Source of the DNA: Sphingomonas piscis
GTDB lineage: Bacteria; Pseudomonadota; Alphaproteobacteria; Sphingomonadales; Sphingomonadaceae
NCBI RefSeq assembly: GCF_011300455.1
Contig: NZ_CP049869.1
Location: 2,197,501 to 2,261,500, forward strand
DNA: 64,000 nt
Reading direction: 5' to 3'
Shown in pieces: positions 43,860 through 52,627 of this stretch (its first letter is position 1; each line of letters begins with the position of its first letter). Position numbers and translations under genes: made by a program. Under the pieces are notes generated by a model. That model was not told where the DNA came from, did no database searches, and saw only the letters and a list, made by a program, of their open reading frames with translations.

Positions 43860-43885
43860 GTCTTCTAACGACCCGTTGCGGACAT
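43860..43885 (+). repeat. Regional repeat copy R4 (second half only, left arm weak)
   Basis: GTCTTC, loop with ACGACCCGTT, GCGGAC. The left arm no longer pairs well. It follows the tiny frame ending at 43851 by eight bases. Confidence 0.6.
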
Positions 43886-43980
43886 GCCGGGCAGCATGAT
43901 TGCTCACCGAACTCTCACCGCAAGCTCATGACATCTACCGCTGTTAGCGCGAGGACATCCGCCGCTGACTAGGGGAGTGC

Positions 43981-44370
43981 ATGGTGAGGCGACGTGGGTG
44001 CGCAATGGGTTGCGCAGTGGGTCTAGTGCTTCTGCTCGCAACGGGCGTCTGGCTCAACTTCGCACTGGCCTATGAACGAGAGCGAGCCGTGTCGCCTGAC
44101 GGCGAATGGCTGGCCATCGCCTATATCGACGGGACGCCGCTCACCGCCGAAAACGAGCGGGTGCACCTCTGGCGCTGGTGGCAACCTCGATTTGGGTGGC
44201 TGGGGTGCCAAGTTCTTGAAGCCAAGAACGAGTCTCCTACTCGGCTGCTTTGGCAGGGTAAGCGGTTGCACATTCAGCACGGCTTCCGTGCTCACGAATT
44301 AATAGCCGTTCGCGGCGGCTGCGGACCCGTGCAAGTGTCATTCGAGAAGAAGTTCAAGCCCTATGCCTAA
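43981..44370 (+). CDS. Hypothetical membrane-anchored exported protein
   Basis: 129 residues; AGGGGAG lies before the ATG. A short N-terminal helix (GCAVGLVLLLATGVWLNFALA) anchors a soluble outer part with VSPDGEWLAIAYIDGT and RVHLWRWWQPRFGW and three Cys. The outer part resembles single beta-propeller-like blades but is too short for a full propeller. The stop codon is overlapped by a repeat copy. Confidence 0.6.
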   Translation: MVRRRGCAMGCAVGLVLLLATGVWLNFALAYERERAVSPDGEWLAIAYIDGTPLTAENERVHLWRWWQPRFGWLGCQVLEAKNESPTRLLWQGKRLHIQHGFRAHELIAVRGGCGPVQVSFEKKFKPYA

Positions 44371-44433
44371 CGTCCGCTTTCCACCCGAAGCTGACGTTTA
44401 GCGAAGGTCTGCAATCGACCCGTTGCGGACATT
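44369..44433 (+). repeat. Regional repeat copy R5 (double)
   Basis: Starts inside the stop codon of the gene ending at 44370. First hairpin arm pair is decayed; the second is GTCTGC/GCGGAC with one G-U pair. Confidence 0.85.
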
Positions 44434-44860
44434 CGGCGCGTCTGAATGTTCTGCTCGCTTACGCACTCTGGCGACGACTGCCCGGCGAGGTGTAGCTCTT
44501 AACCTTCGGCGCGGTGAACCTGACGTGGAGGGGTTTGCAGATCTCGTCAGCGATCTAACGCTTAATTACCCGCTTCCCAGCCCGACTTATCTTCATTGAA
44601 GGTCGGCGGTTGACGTGCCGAGATTACATCTTCTGAACACGGGTAAGCTCGGCTGGCATGGCGAGGTCCGATCTAAGACTTGCCATCTCCGCCGACTTAA
44701 TGCGCCACTCGACAGCTTCCGCCGGGCGCTGCATAAAGCTTTGAATACGCCGACTAAACGTCCCAGACGATGGTAAACTAGCCGTTGACTCTGCCTTAGC
44801 CGCTGTTCACCTTGGCTGCATTGGCCGTTGTGAACGGTCCAGACGAATGTGGAGGATCAA
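44434..44860. other. Interval without a gene
   Basis: No gene is supported between the repeat at 44369-44433 and the protease start. A degenerate second-half repeat (AAGGTCGGCGGTTGACG near 44596) may be present. The serralysin promoter probably lies here but no clear boxes were recognised. Confidence 0.4.
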
Positions 44861-46519
44861 ATGGGGCGAGCACGTGACGCCGTAGTCGGCGCTACTCAGA
44901 ATTTTGGCGGTACAGGCGTATCTTCGGCGGCCGCAAGTGATGCGTTGCCGTTCCGACTTGAAGACTACGTAGGGATCGCAAATTGGAACGGAAAGCCAAT
45001 CTATGATCAGTCAGCCGTAATTGGTCAGATCGACAGCGGAGCTTTTCTGAACTCCAAGAATGGAGTCGTGACCTTCTCATTTTCGCACAAGCCAACGGGT
45101 CTCTACAACAATCCCAAGGAAGGCTTTCCCGAACCGGCCGGGTTCTCGCCTTTCTCAGCCGCAGAACAAGCAGTTGCTCGCCAAGCTATTCAACTATGGG
45201 ATGACCTAGTCCCTATCAAATTCGTTGAGAAGAACGGACAGGGTGCTGACATCCTTTTCGCAAACACCACCACAGGGCCAGCGCAGGCTTGGGCCTACTA
45301 CCCAGAAAGCAAGAAGTACTCCCATGTCAGTAGCGATGTTTGGACGGCTGATCCTACCGCTAACTGGACGAACGGCTGGCTGGGTTATGGCGACTACGGT
45401 CGCACCACGCTGGTCCACGAGCTAGGGCATACCCTCGGGCTAAGTCATCCAGGTGATTACAACTTCGGTGACGATTCTGACGGCGACGGTGAGCCTGATC
45501 CAATCACGTACACTGGCGACGCGTTCTATGCTCAGGACTCAAACCAATTTTCGATCATGTCGTATTTCTCTGAGCGAGAGACAGGTGCTCAGTCGATTAA
45601 CGTCTCAGTTGGGCTTCTGAATAATCCTCAGACGCCTCTGTTGCACGACATCCTGACCATACAGTCCAAGTACGGGGCGGACACATCGACACGGTCGGGC
45701 GACACTGTGTACTTTGCCAATTCCACCGCGGGGAACGCCGTTTACGACCTCAAAGCCAATCCCTTCCCAATGCTTTCAGTTTATGACGCGGGAGGAAACG
45801 ACACGTTCGATTTTTCAACCGCTAATTCCGGTGTCTTCATTGACTTGCGTGCAGGGTCATTCAGCTCCGCTACCGCTGGGTATCAAACGCTAGCGGAAGC
45901 AAATGCCGCAACTGAAGCTTTCAATGCCGTTACTGATGAAGACCAGGGCGACTTCGGGCTTTGGGACGCCGGCAGCTATGCCAGCTGGATCAGTACAGTC
46001 CAGTCGATCGGAGCAAGCCGAGTATTGAATGACACTGGCGTGAGCGGAGTAACCGCAACTTCGCACCGTAACATTTCGATCGCGTACAATACGGTGATCG
46101 AGAATGCAGTTGGTGGTTCTGCCCGCGATTATCTTTTGGGCAACGCAGTTTCCAACAAGCTGACCGGCAATGGCGGCAATGATGTCCTGGATGGCCTTGA
46201 CGGGAACGACGTCTACGCCGGTGGAGCGGGTGCCGATGAGTTCCGGATCAGCGGTGTTGGTGGAAACGACATGATCACTGACTTTGTCAGTGGCACTGAC
46301 AAGATTCGACTTTCCGAGATTGATGCAAATACAACGCTTGCAGGTAATCAGGCGTTTTCGGTGGGCGGATCAACGTTCACTAATGTTCCGGGCCAGCTGA
46401 TAAGTTATGGATCCGGTTCCAACCACTACCTTGCTGGCGACGTGGATGGGAACGGCATTGCCGATTTTACCATTCACCTTGGTTCAGCAACGGCACTTGC
46501 CACAGATATATTCATGTAA
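44861..46519 (+). CDS. Serralysin-type secreted zinc metalloprotease (M10B) with RTX repeats
   Basis: 552 residues from the ATG with GGAGG at the right distance; an upstream GTG would place the ribosome site inside the gene. The zinc motif HELGHTLGLSH begins at residue 186 and the Met-turn is SIMSYFSE. The C-terminal part has calcium-binding glycine-rich repeats (GNGGNDVLDGLDGNDVYAGG, about residues 438-457), then a VDGNGIADFTIHL stretch and a C-terminal region typical of type I secretion substrates. There is no signal peptide, as expected. No ABC transporter or inhibitor gene is adjacent. It digests proteins outside the cell. Confidence 0.9.
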   Translation: MGRARDAVVGATQNFGGTGVSSAAASDALPFRLEDYVGIANWNGKPIYDQSAVIGQIDSGAFLNSKNGVVTFSFSHKPTGLYNNPKEGFPEPAGFSPFSAAEQAVARQAIQLWDDLVPIKFVEKNGQGADILFANTTTGPAQAWAYYPESKKYSHVSSDVWTADPTANWTNGWLGYGDYGRTTLVHELGHTLGLSHPGDYNFGDDSDGDGEPDPITYTGDAFYAQDSNQFSIMSYFSERETGAQSINVSVGLLNNPQTPLLHDILTIQSKYGADTSTRSGDTVYFANSTAGNAVYDLKANPFPMLSVYDAGGNDTFDFSTANSGVFIDLRAGSFSSATAGYQTLAEANAATEAFNAVTDEDQGDFGLWDAGSYASWISTVQSIGASRVLNDTGVSGVTATSHRNISIAYNTVIENAVGGSARDYLLGNAVSNKLTGNGGNDVLDGLDGNDVYAGGAGADEFRISGVGGNDMITDFVSGTDKIRLSEIDANTTLAGNQAFSVGGSTFTNVPGQLISYGSGSNHYLAGDVDGNGIADFTIHLGSATALATDIFM

Positions 46520-46553
46520 CGCGAATTTCACCATCGTTGGTAGAGCAAGGAGG

Positions 46554-46577
46554 CCCGGCATCCCATTGGATGTCGGG
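46554..46577 (+). terminator. Hairpin after the serralysin gene
   Basis: CCCGGCATCC and GGATGTCGGG form a ten-pair stem (one G-U pair) with a CATT loop, 35 bases after the stop. There is only a short T-rich stretch after it, so termination strength is uncertain. Confidence 0.5.
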
Positions 46578-47354
46578 TTCGCCTTTCCACCGAGAAGCGA
46601 CCACCAGGTTCCCGCCTGAAGCTAAGCTTTCGTAAATTCGGGAGGAACTTGCCGTAGTAACCTTCGGCGAATTGCAGTAGGGATCGAGGGGAATATCCCG
46701 GTGAAAAGGTTTGTTGGTGCCACGCGGAGTGCCTGGAAGCCGAGAGTATGGAAGATTGCGGCCGAGCCCCCCGCAGCTTCGCCAATTCAGGATCGATAGG
46801 TTGCGAAAGCCTCATGCTGATGCTGCGCACCTCCGCGGTGAGTGTCGGCATGATCACCCTCTCACATTGGCGAATACCGTGAGCATTGGTAAAGTCGGTT
46901 ACCGATGCCGCATCTGTCACCGCGCCTACAATGGTCTGCAATGTCTTTTGCGGCCCATCTCGGTTAATGAAGGGCCGAGCTGAGTTCAGACGAACCGGGT
47001 TGATCAATCGAGACACAATGCGCAGGCTATGTCCACTTTCCACCCACTGCGGACCTTCAGTGACGGTCTGCCTTCGACCCAAGGCAGCGTTTAAGCAGCT
47101 CCAGTAAGTGGCCTGCCTTGTTTTCTAATGCCGGTTTTATGTCCTGGATTGCTTCGGTCGATCGTGGGCCAGCCAGCTCCGTCATCAGCACGCAGCGAGG
47201 GTAAAGGCCGACCATCCGCTCTCCACATTAACTGCGCATACTTTCCCACCTTTGCAGGCGGAAGTTCAGCTGTGCCTTCCGCTTTCAGCGAATATGCCTG
47301 GGGCGAGATTGTGGCGGTAACTAAGCGTTATAATCAAGTGGCTACGTCTGGAGC
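46578..47354. other. Long interval without a supported gene
   Basis: About 780 bases. Frames on both strands are short or lack start signals. The interval holds one repeat copy (47029-47092) and a weakly repeat-like stretch near 47205-47240. Part of it may be decayed coding sequence, since CFCGPSRLMKGRAEF-like stretches read open, but nothing is recognisable. Confidence 0.4.
47029..47092 (+). repeat. Regional repeat copy R6 (double, diverged)
   Basis: The second hairpin is CTGCCTT with AAGGCAG, a longer helix made of different bases from the consensus, again with pairing kept. It lies in a gene-poor interval. Confidence 0.7.
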
Positions 47355-47510
47355 ATGACCAAAAAGATTTCAAACTATAATTATGGTCCTACTGGCCCTC
47401 CTAAGACTCCAGTGTGGTTCACACCGATCCTTGTAATCTGCATCCTTGCGGCTCTTGCGATCTTGTTTGCTCTACTGCTGCTCTCTCGCGGACCTATGTC
47501 CTTGCTATGA
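47355..47510 (+). CDS. Possible 51-residue single-helix membrane protein
   Basis: The frame encodes a polar start (MTKKISNYNYGPTGPPKTP), then one hydrophobic helix (FTPILVICILAALAILFALL). No ribosome site at proper spacing. Its layout, a short soluble head and one helix, resembles the two other tiny frames at 43093 and 43744. Confidence 0.4.
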   Translation: MTKKISNYNYGPTGPPKTPVWFTPILVICILAALAILFALLLLSRGPMSLL

Positions 47511-47684
47511 CCCGTAACTGATCTGCTAACACCGCTCTTCTACCGCTTTCGACTATCTGGTCGATCGATCTGCGTCTTATATCGACGCAGAGGAGCTTCG
47601 TGTGAGGCGCTAATTGACATGGCGCTTACGCACGCTTTCCTCGCAACTAATCACCAGAACAAGCGCCAGATAGGGAGAAGGTAG

Positions 47685-47999
47685 GTGAAGCTTACTTCCA
47701 TTATAGCTTTTGCTGCAGTGACCGGTTGTGCCGCTGCTACCCCTCCGAATTTCTCGGTGAGCTTCGTCGAGGGGTCTTCTGAGGCGCTTCGGCATGTGGA
47801 AGCCGCGACCAAGGCCTGTGGTCACACAGGCTACTCGATCGAGCCTTCACCCGACAAAGTGTCCTCTTCAGTTCTGACTCTCTACTCCTACTACGGAGGG
47901 ACGCCGGAGACATTTAGTTGCGCGATTGGCTGGTCCGAAAAGTATGCTGACCAATTGCACGTAGCGGTAAGTCACGGCAGTGAGATCATCGTCCACTAG
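47685..47999 (+). CDS. Small hypothetical lipoprotein
   Basis: 104 residues from a GTG after a GAGAAGGTAG ribosome region. The signal ends in the lipobox-like VTGC at residue 15. The mature part contains two further Cys (KACGHTGYS and TFSCAIGW) that could pair. No family recognised. Confidence 0.55.
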   Translation: MKLTSIIAFAAVTGCAAATPPNFSVSFVEGSSEALRHVEAATKACGHTGYSIEPSPDKVSSSVLTLYSYYGGTPETFSCAIGWSEKYADQLHVAVSHGSEIIVH

Positions 48000-48080
48000 C
48001 TGCCACTCCCCACTCAGACGCTCGCGCGCGGATCAAACCGGGGAGACTCTTACCAACACCCACCCTTGCGGAGATGTTTG

Positions 48081-48509
48081 TTGACCATAAAAGAGCTTCT
48101 GCGCGAGATGGATGTATCACCTGTCATCTATTTGGCGTTCGTAAGGCAGGAATCGCTCCGCTTCATCCCCAAGCGACAACGCCGCACTGAAGACTTTCGC
48201 TTGGAACGTCTCATGGCGCTGAAGGCTTTCTCTCTTCTTCGGGAGTGCGGCTTCAAGGCCGCCCAGGCTGCGGACGCCGTAATGGCCGGTTTTCCTGAGA
48301 TTGTACGCTTCGTAGAATTAGGGAAGTTGGCCTCAGAGGATGCCTACGGTATCAGCTCCAAATTAGTGGTTCACAATAGGAAACTGGAAGCTGTTCCCGT
48401 TCAAAGTGACGACCTTCAAAGAGGAACTGCCATTGGAACACTCACTCTCGATTTAAGAGGCATCCTTCAGCTCATTCCGGATCATGTTCGACAAATAGGT
48501 GATGGCTGA
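48081..48509 (+). CDS. Hypothetical protein with a MerR-like N-terminal helix-turn-helix pattern
   Basis: 142 residues from a TTG with GGAG about eight bases upstream; other TTG codons lie just before it. The start TIKELLREMDVSPVIYLAFVRQ and FRLERLMALKAFSLLRECGFK have the spacing of MerR-type DNA-binding domains. The C-terminal half is beta-rich. It may regulate neighbouring genes, but this is uncertain. Confidence 0.45.
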   Translation: MTIKELLREMDVSPVIYLAFVRQESLRFIPKRQRRTEDFRLERLMALKAFSLLRECGFKAAQAADAVMAGFPEIVRFVELGKLASEDAYGISSKLVVHNRKLEAVPVQSDDLQRGTAIGTLTLDLRGILQLIPDHVRQIGDG

Positions 48510-48547
48510 AGCAGCCGCGTTGGTCAAATGGCCGCGCAGTGTTCCTG

Positions 48548-48973
48548 TTAGTCGCCAGCCACCCAAACCCGCTTCGACCTAGTGACCGTGATCGTTGGAC
48601 CAGGCAAGATTAGGAGATTTGTCGCTTGGGTGTAGGTCACCTTTAAATCGTAATATGCACCCGTCCCAGAGGTTGCCTTGGTCAGAGGTGAAACCACGAA
48701 CGATCCTGGCCCGATACCGTATACACTTGCAAGGATCTTGGCTTCGATGTTGGTCGTGGAGGGCGTGGTGCAACCCGTAACGGAGGGGTTGAGACAGAGG
48801 GTTGCATAGCGCGCGCCTTCGCCCAAAGCCTGCTGGATTCCAGCCGTTGCCCGAAAGACTTGAGCCAATTGGACGAACATCCAAATCATGGTGATGAGCG
48901 TCGGCAACGCCAAAGCCATTTCAATGGCGGCCGCTCCCCTCTGATCACGGATGATATGCCCTAGGCGGGTCAC
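48548..48973 (-). CDS. TadE-like pseudopilin-type membrane protein
   Basis: 141 residues from a GTG that overlaps the previous stop (GTGA). The N-terminal motif RDQRGAAAIEMALALPTLITMIW is the TadE signature with the Gly and Glu of type IV pilin-like processing sites. The soluble part is beta-rich with two Cys. It is third in a coupled operon with another TadE-like and a TadG-like gene. In Tad systems these are minor pilins for Flp pili. Confidence 0.8.
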   Translation of the reverse strand: MTRLGHIIRDQRGAAAIEMALALPTLITMIWMFVQLAQVFRATAGIQQALGEGARYATLCLNPSVTGCTTPSTTNIEAKILASVYGIGPGSFVVSPLTKATSGTGAYYDLKVTYTQATNLLILPGPTITVTRSKRVWVAGD

Positions 48974-49497
48974 TGCGTGCGCATCCCTGCTGTCGCGGAC
49001 ACGTGGTACGTGCCATCGGCATTGATGGCCGAGAAGAAGGTCCGAAAGTATGGCGTATACTTGTCCGTCACCGTGACCTCGATGTAGTCCGCCTCTTTCT
49101 GTCCAGTTGCGCAGTTCATAGCGTCGAAGGCGGTACTGTCTGTCGTCGTTCGGCTGCTGCTGACCGTTGATCCAGTCAGACAATCAATGCGATAGGTGAC
49201 GGTCACATTCGCCGCTGTAATTGGGCTGGTTTTGCAGGTGCCGTCGGCGTTGGTTCCGTTCACCTGGCACACCGCTTCTGCCTTCAGCGTGTTCTCCACG
49301 GTGTCGGTCTCAGTCGTCTGCATGATCTTTTCGATCGCGCGGTGCGCACCCTGCTCAACCGCCAGCTGCCGGCTAAATGCATTGCTTACGTCGACAATGC
49401 CGATCATGACGCCGATAAGCACCGGTGCAATCAAGGCAAGTTCGATCGTGACAGACCCGATCTCGGTTCGAACTAGGTGAGCCAGCAACCGCCTCAC
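48970..49497 (-). CDS. TadE/TadG-like pseudopilin-type membrane protein
   Basis: 175 residues from a GTG overlapping the preceding stop (GTGA). The region RTEIGSVTIELALIAPVLIGVMIGI has the TadE-like membrane helix with Glu at the pilin-like position. The soluble part carries four Cys (CQVNGTNADGTCKT, then DCLTG and NCATG). It is the second gene of the three-gene operon and a paralogue of the next. Confidence 0.8.
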   Translation of the reverse strand: MRRLLAHLVRTEIGSVTIELALIAPVLIGVMIGIVDVSNAFSRQLAVEQGAHRAIEKIMQTTETDTVENTLKAEAVCQVNGTNADGTCKTSPITAANVTVTYRIDCLTGSTVSSSRTTTDSTAFDAMNCATGQKEADYIEVTVTDKYTPYFRTFFSAINADGTYHVSATAGMRTQ

Positions 49498-50777
49498 GAT
49501 ACCAACCTCACCATGCGTAGCGATGCATTGCCACCCAGACCGTAGGCACCGCACTCGCTCATGCTCTTGAATTTGTTTGTGGTGCTACTGTTGCCACTGA
49601 ACTTCACCCGGAAGGTCACGAACATCGTACAAATCGCAGAGGTTGTGCCGCTGCCATTATAATCAAGTGACTGCGTTGGAAAATATAGTGCGCCCTGAAT
49701 TATTGAGCCACTATTCCCATTGACCTTATTGTCCTGATTGGAAGTGCCGGCGCGACGATCCTGCATGATAGCGATGCCCTTGAAGGTCCCGGTGGTTGGT
49801 GCCTCAATATTAATGTCGGCCGACGAGTTGACCTTGAGCTGCCCGATTGTCGGGCTGCTTGCTGAGCTATTGTTGGTTAAGACGAAGGTGCAGCGTTGGC
49901 ACGTTAGTGTTCCCTTGACGTCCATATCGCCGCCATTGATGTAGTAGGTTCGGTCATCAGGAAGGTCGAACGTTTCGCCCGGTCCGACGCTGATAGATCC
50001 CCAGCAGTTCTTGCCGGATGCGATATCCGCGCTTGGATTAGCGGGCATCTGACCGGCCTTACAGTTCATATCTGCGGGATTTGGGTCCACCGAAGAGAAG
50101 GGATCGTCAATGGTCACCGAGTAAGGCCGATAAGCCTGTACGTGCCAGTTGTTCGACGATTGAATTCCGCCAACCGCGGAAACGGCAAGTGCTGTCACGC
50201 TGGAACTACCACCAGCTGATGCCGAATTGGAGGAGCGCGAGTTGGAATGAATCAGGCAATTTGCCATTTCAACGCCGGCATTACCCGTGAAGCTCACCCC
50301 GGTTGAAGCACTGGTGTCCAGCGAATTAATGCACGGATCACCCTCGGATGGCACGCTGGCAGCACGCGCGGTCGCGGTGATTGTCGGCGCTGTGGTTAGA
50401 AAGAATGCGCTGAACGGCAGCGGTTGCTGCACCGCAAGTGATACTTCAACCTGGTACTTCGCAACGCCCGAGTCAGCCGGGAAACTAACCTGCGGATAGC
50501 CCGTCTTTAAGGCCATCCAAGTGTGGTCGTTGAGGGCGAGATCGCGGGTGACGGCGGCGTTGGTGTAAGTCGTCGCGCCGGTGTTCTGCGAGCGATCGTA
50601 GACGCCCGCAATCGCTGCCGAGTCCGCCGCGCGTTGCAACTGCCGCTTCCACAAGGTCCATTGAATCGTATCGGAGGCTAGCCCGGCGGCGGCAACCACC
50701 AACGGCATCGTCGCGCACACCACAACAAGAGCGTTGCCACTCCGGTCATTCCACAGCTTTTTCAGCAGAGAGATCAT
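49494..50777 (-). CDS. TadG-like pilus assembly protein
   Basis: 427 residues from the ATG beginning MISLLKKLW; an upstream extension is unlikely. Residues 8-60 (WNDRSGNALVVVCATMPLVVAAAGLASD) form the TadG/TadE_N membrane anchor, followed by AADSAAIAGV, typical of the family. The remaining 330 residues are a beta-rich, Ser/Thr/Asn-rich domain with seven or more Cys, probably an adhesive or structural part outside the inner membrane. The operon lacks tadA, tadB, tadC, cpaA or flp genes; they would have to be elsewhere. Confidence 0.85.
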   Translation of the reverse strand: MISLLKKLWNDRSGNALVVVCATMPLVVAAAGLASDTIQWTLWKRQLQRAADSAAIAGVYDRSQNTGATTYTNAAVTRDLALNDHTWMALKTGYPQVSFPADSGVAKYQVEVSLAVQQPLPFSAFFLTTAPTITATARAASVPSEGDPCINSLDTSASTGVSFTGNAGVEMANCLIHSNSRSSNSASAGGSSSVTALAVSAVGGIQSSNNWHVQAYRPYSVTIDDPFSSVDPNPADMNCKAGQMPANPSADIASGKNCWGSISVGPGETFDLPDDRTYYINGGDMDVKGTLTCQRCTFVLTNNSSASSPTIGQLKVNSSADINIEAPTTGTFKGIAIMQDRRAGTSNQDNKVNGNSGSIIQGALYFPTQSLDYNGSGTTSAICTMFVTFRVKFSGNSSTTNKFKSMSECGAYGLGGNASLRMVRLVS

Positions 50778-50938
50778 CCGAAAATTCCCACGCAGACTTT
50801 GCGCATCGAGCACGTCTACGCGGCTGTGGTTTCGGACATGTTTATGCGAATGGTTGAGAGGCGTTAATCTTTCGGAGGAAACTCTTCTAAAGGTTCATAT
50901 CAGTCATTGCGTGTTTTCGCCCGCTGGGGAGGCGTGAA

Positions 50939-50966
50939 GGTCCGCTTTCCACCCATTGCGGACATT
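50939..50966 (+). repeat. Regional repeat copy R7 (single)
   Basis: GTCCGC, loop TTTCCACCCATT, GCGGACATT. It lies in the divergent gap between the TadG-like gene and the lipoprotein gene. Confidence 0.9.
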
Positions 50967-51048
50967 CCTCAAAGGCGCGAGAAGACGCCATGATTGTCCA
51001 CTCAGAGGATGAAACCGGCACCAGCCACTTAGACGGGCAGACCGCCTG

Positions 51049-51483
51049 GTGAAAAGTCTGGGCATCCTCTCATTTATGGTCGCAGGGCTCTTGCCACTCG
51101 CTTGCTGCTCTGCCGCAAAAAGCGTGCCCATCCTGGACACAGAGAAGTCAAAACTCACTAAGCTGAACGGTGATCAGATAGAGGCGATGTTTAACAAGAC
51201 GTGGAGTATTTCCATCCAAGAAGGCGAGGGGCCGCCATGGAGCAAGGACCGCGAGTTTTACATTCGAAACGCCCGCGACGTTCTCCAAGAGATCGTTGAT
51301 CGGTGTCAGCTAGGGCCGACCTACTTAGACCATGGAGACCATGGACTCGCCCACCTTTGGATCGAGGAAGCTCCTCTACCGCCTGAGAAGGTGAAGTGCA
51401 TCCAAGACTCTCAACGCCGTGGTATCGAGGTCATCCAGCCGTCGGCCTCGCCTATGGAACAGCATACTCCTGAGCAACGCTAG
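51049..51483 (+). CDS. Hypothetical lipoprotein
   Basis: 144 residues from a GTG. The signal peptide ends LACCSAA, and either Cys could be lipidated. The mature protein has a single domain with NGDQIEAMFNKTWSI, YIRNARDVLQEIVDRC and FWIEEAPLP-type sequence. No family recognised. A repeat copy begins one base after the stop codon. Confidence 0.6.
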   Translation: MKSLGILSFMVAGLLPLACCSAAKSVPILDTEKSKLTKLNGDQIEAMFNKTWSISIQEGEGPPWSKDREFYIRNARDVLQEIVDRCQLGPTYLDHGDHGLAHLWIEEAPLPPEKVKCIQDSQRRGIEVIQPSASPMEQHTPEQR

Positions 51484-51547
51484 CGTCCGCTTTCCACCCC
51501 AAGCGGTCGCCCGGCTGAAGGTCCGCCTTCGACCCATTGCGGACGTT
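51484..51547 (+). repeat. Regional repeat copy R8 (double)
   Basis: Begins one base after a TAG stop. Lies in a convergent gap. The second hairpin is GTCCGC/GCGGAC. Confidence 0.9.
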
Positions 51548-51632
51548 CCGAGCCACTATTCAATAAGGCCAGGATTGCTTCGGCCTCACTGCTCCGCATC
51601 CACACTGCCCCCCCGGCTTTGCGTGAGGCACG

Positions 51633-52082
51633 CTATCGACGGGTGAGCTGGATCATCACGCCCTCGCCGGCGTCAACCACGGTGCGTTGGCCGGGTTCGA
51701 GCTCGACGCTTCCGTGGAAACTGAAGTTCTCATCCGCCGGGCGTCGCCGGGCGCAGGGATCGTTATCGTCGTTCCCTATCTTGCGGTATTCGGAGTAACT
51801 GAAATAGACATAGGATTCTGGCCCACTGTCGTTTCGCTTCGAGAGATAAAGCGTAGTTTTGCGGCCTCCGGCCTCAATTTCGCCGCCCTCGCAGGCAGGT
51901 GGAAGTGCCTGCTCCGTCTCCAAAGTCGCATAACTTCCGCTGAAAGGGTCGATGCTGCCCTTCGAAATGAGTTCGCCGTCCTTCTCGACCCTAAAATCGA
52001 GCAAATAGGCGGGCTCCCCTGGAGACTGTGCAGCGGATTGCGCGGCAAGGCACAGATAGGACAGTGCAAATGCGCGCTTCAT
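51633..52082 (-). CDS. Exported protein 3 of a three-paralogue operon
   Basis: 149 residues with a signal peptide ending SAAQS. The mature sequence begins YLLDFRVEKDGELISKG and ends with VELEPGQRTVVDAGEGVMIQLTRR (given here in parts VELEPGQRTV and VMIQLTRR). Both ends recur in the two genes before it, so the three are diverged paralogues. Its start overlaps the previous stop by ATGA. It looks like a compact beta sandwich in the periplasm; the function is unknown. Confidence 0.7.
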   Translation of the reverse strand: MKRAFALSYLCLAAQSAAQSPGEPAYLLDFRVEKDGELISKGSIDPFSGSYATLETEQALPPACEGGEIEAGGRKTTLYLSKRNDSGPESYVYFSYSEYRKIGNDDNDPCARRRPADENFSFHGSVELEPGQRTVVDAGEGVMIQLTRR

Positions 52083-52627
52083 GGCCGTGTGAGCCTGATC
52101 CTGTAGCCGACATAATCTGGCAAGGTGATGGTCTGCCCAGGCAGGATCTCAAATTCGAAGTTCATCTCGACAGTTCGACGAGCGGCCTCGTCGCAGCTTG
52201 GACCGGCCGGACCGATGCCCTTGGCGGACGCTTCGTAGTTGAATGCGAGATTGAACCGGGCGGGATCGGGCGACCGATGCAGATAGGGGTTGATGCGGAT
52301 CCGGAGTTCGGACGGACTGTTGAGTTCAAGCGGAAGAGACTCGGGGTGTCCCGAGCCGATGATGATTTCGCAATCGTCGGGCGTTTCCCACCCGGACCTC
52401 AGCTTGATCGAGTCACCCCTTGCATCCAGCTGCCCACGCCAAAAAAACGCCTGGTCATGCTGAATATCGATGTCCAGTAGAACGGGCCTCTTCGCCCCTT
52501 CGGGATCCGGCATCCGCCGGCTCCCGAAGGGGGCTGGTGCGGAACGCACCTCGCCAGTGGAGGTTTGTGCCCCAGACGGCTCGGCGCTCGCCAGCAGTAC
52601 AGCGGGCAGAAGCGCAAATCGCCTCAT
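52079..52627 (-). CDS. Exported protein 2 of a three-paralogue operon
   Basis: 182 residues with a signal peptide ending PSGAQT. A Pro/Arg-rich linker precedes VLLDIDIQHDQAFFWRGQL, which matches the start of the other two. The end has EILPGQTITLPDY and YRIRLTRP. Two Cys are present (DDCEI and SCDEAARR). It is coupled by ATGA overlaps to both neighbours. Confidence 0.7.
   Translation of the reverse strand: MRRFALLPAVLLASAEPSGAQTSTGEVRSAPAPFGSRRMPDPEGAKRPVLLDIDIQHDQAFFWRGQLDARGDSIKLRSGWETPDDCEIIIGSGHPESLPLELNSPSELRIRINPYLHRSPDPARFNLAFNYEASAKGIGPAGPSCDEAARRTVEMNFEFEILPGQTITLPDYVGYRIRLTRP

Noticed and set aside
46528..47082. 184-codon frame on the minus strand after the protease
   Set aside because: It crosses the terminator-like hairpin and a repeat copy and shows no start signal or family pattern.
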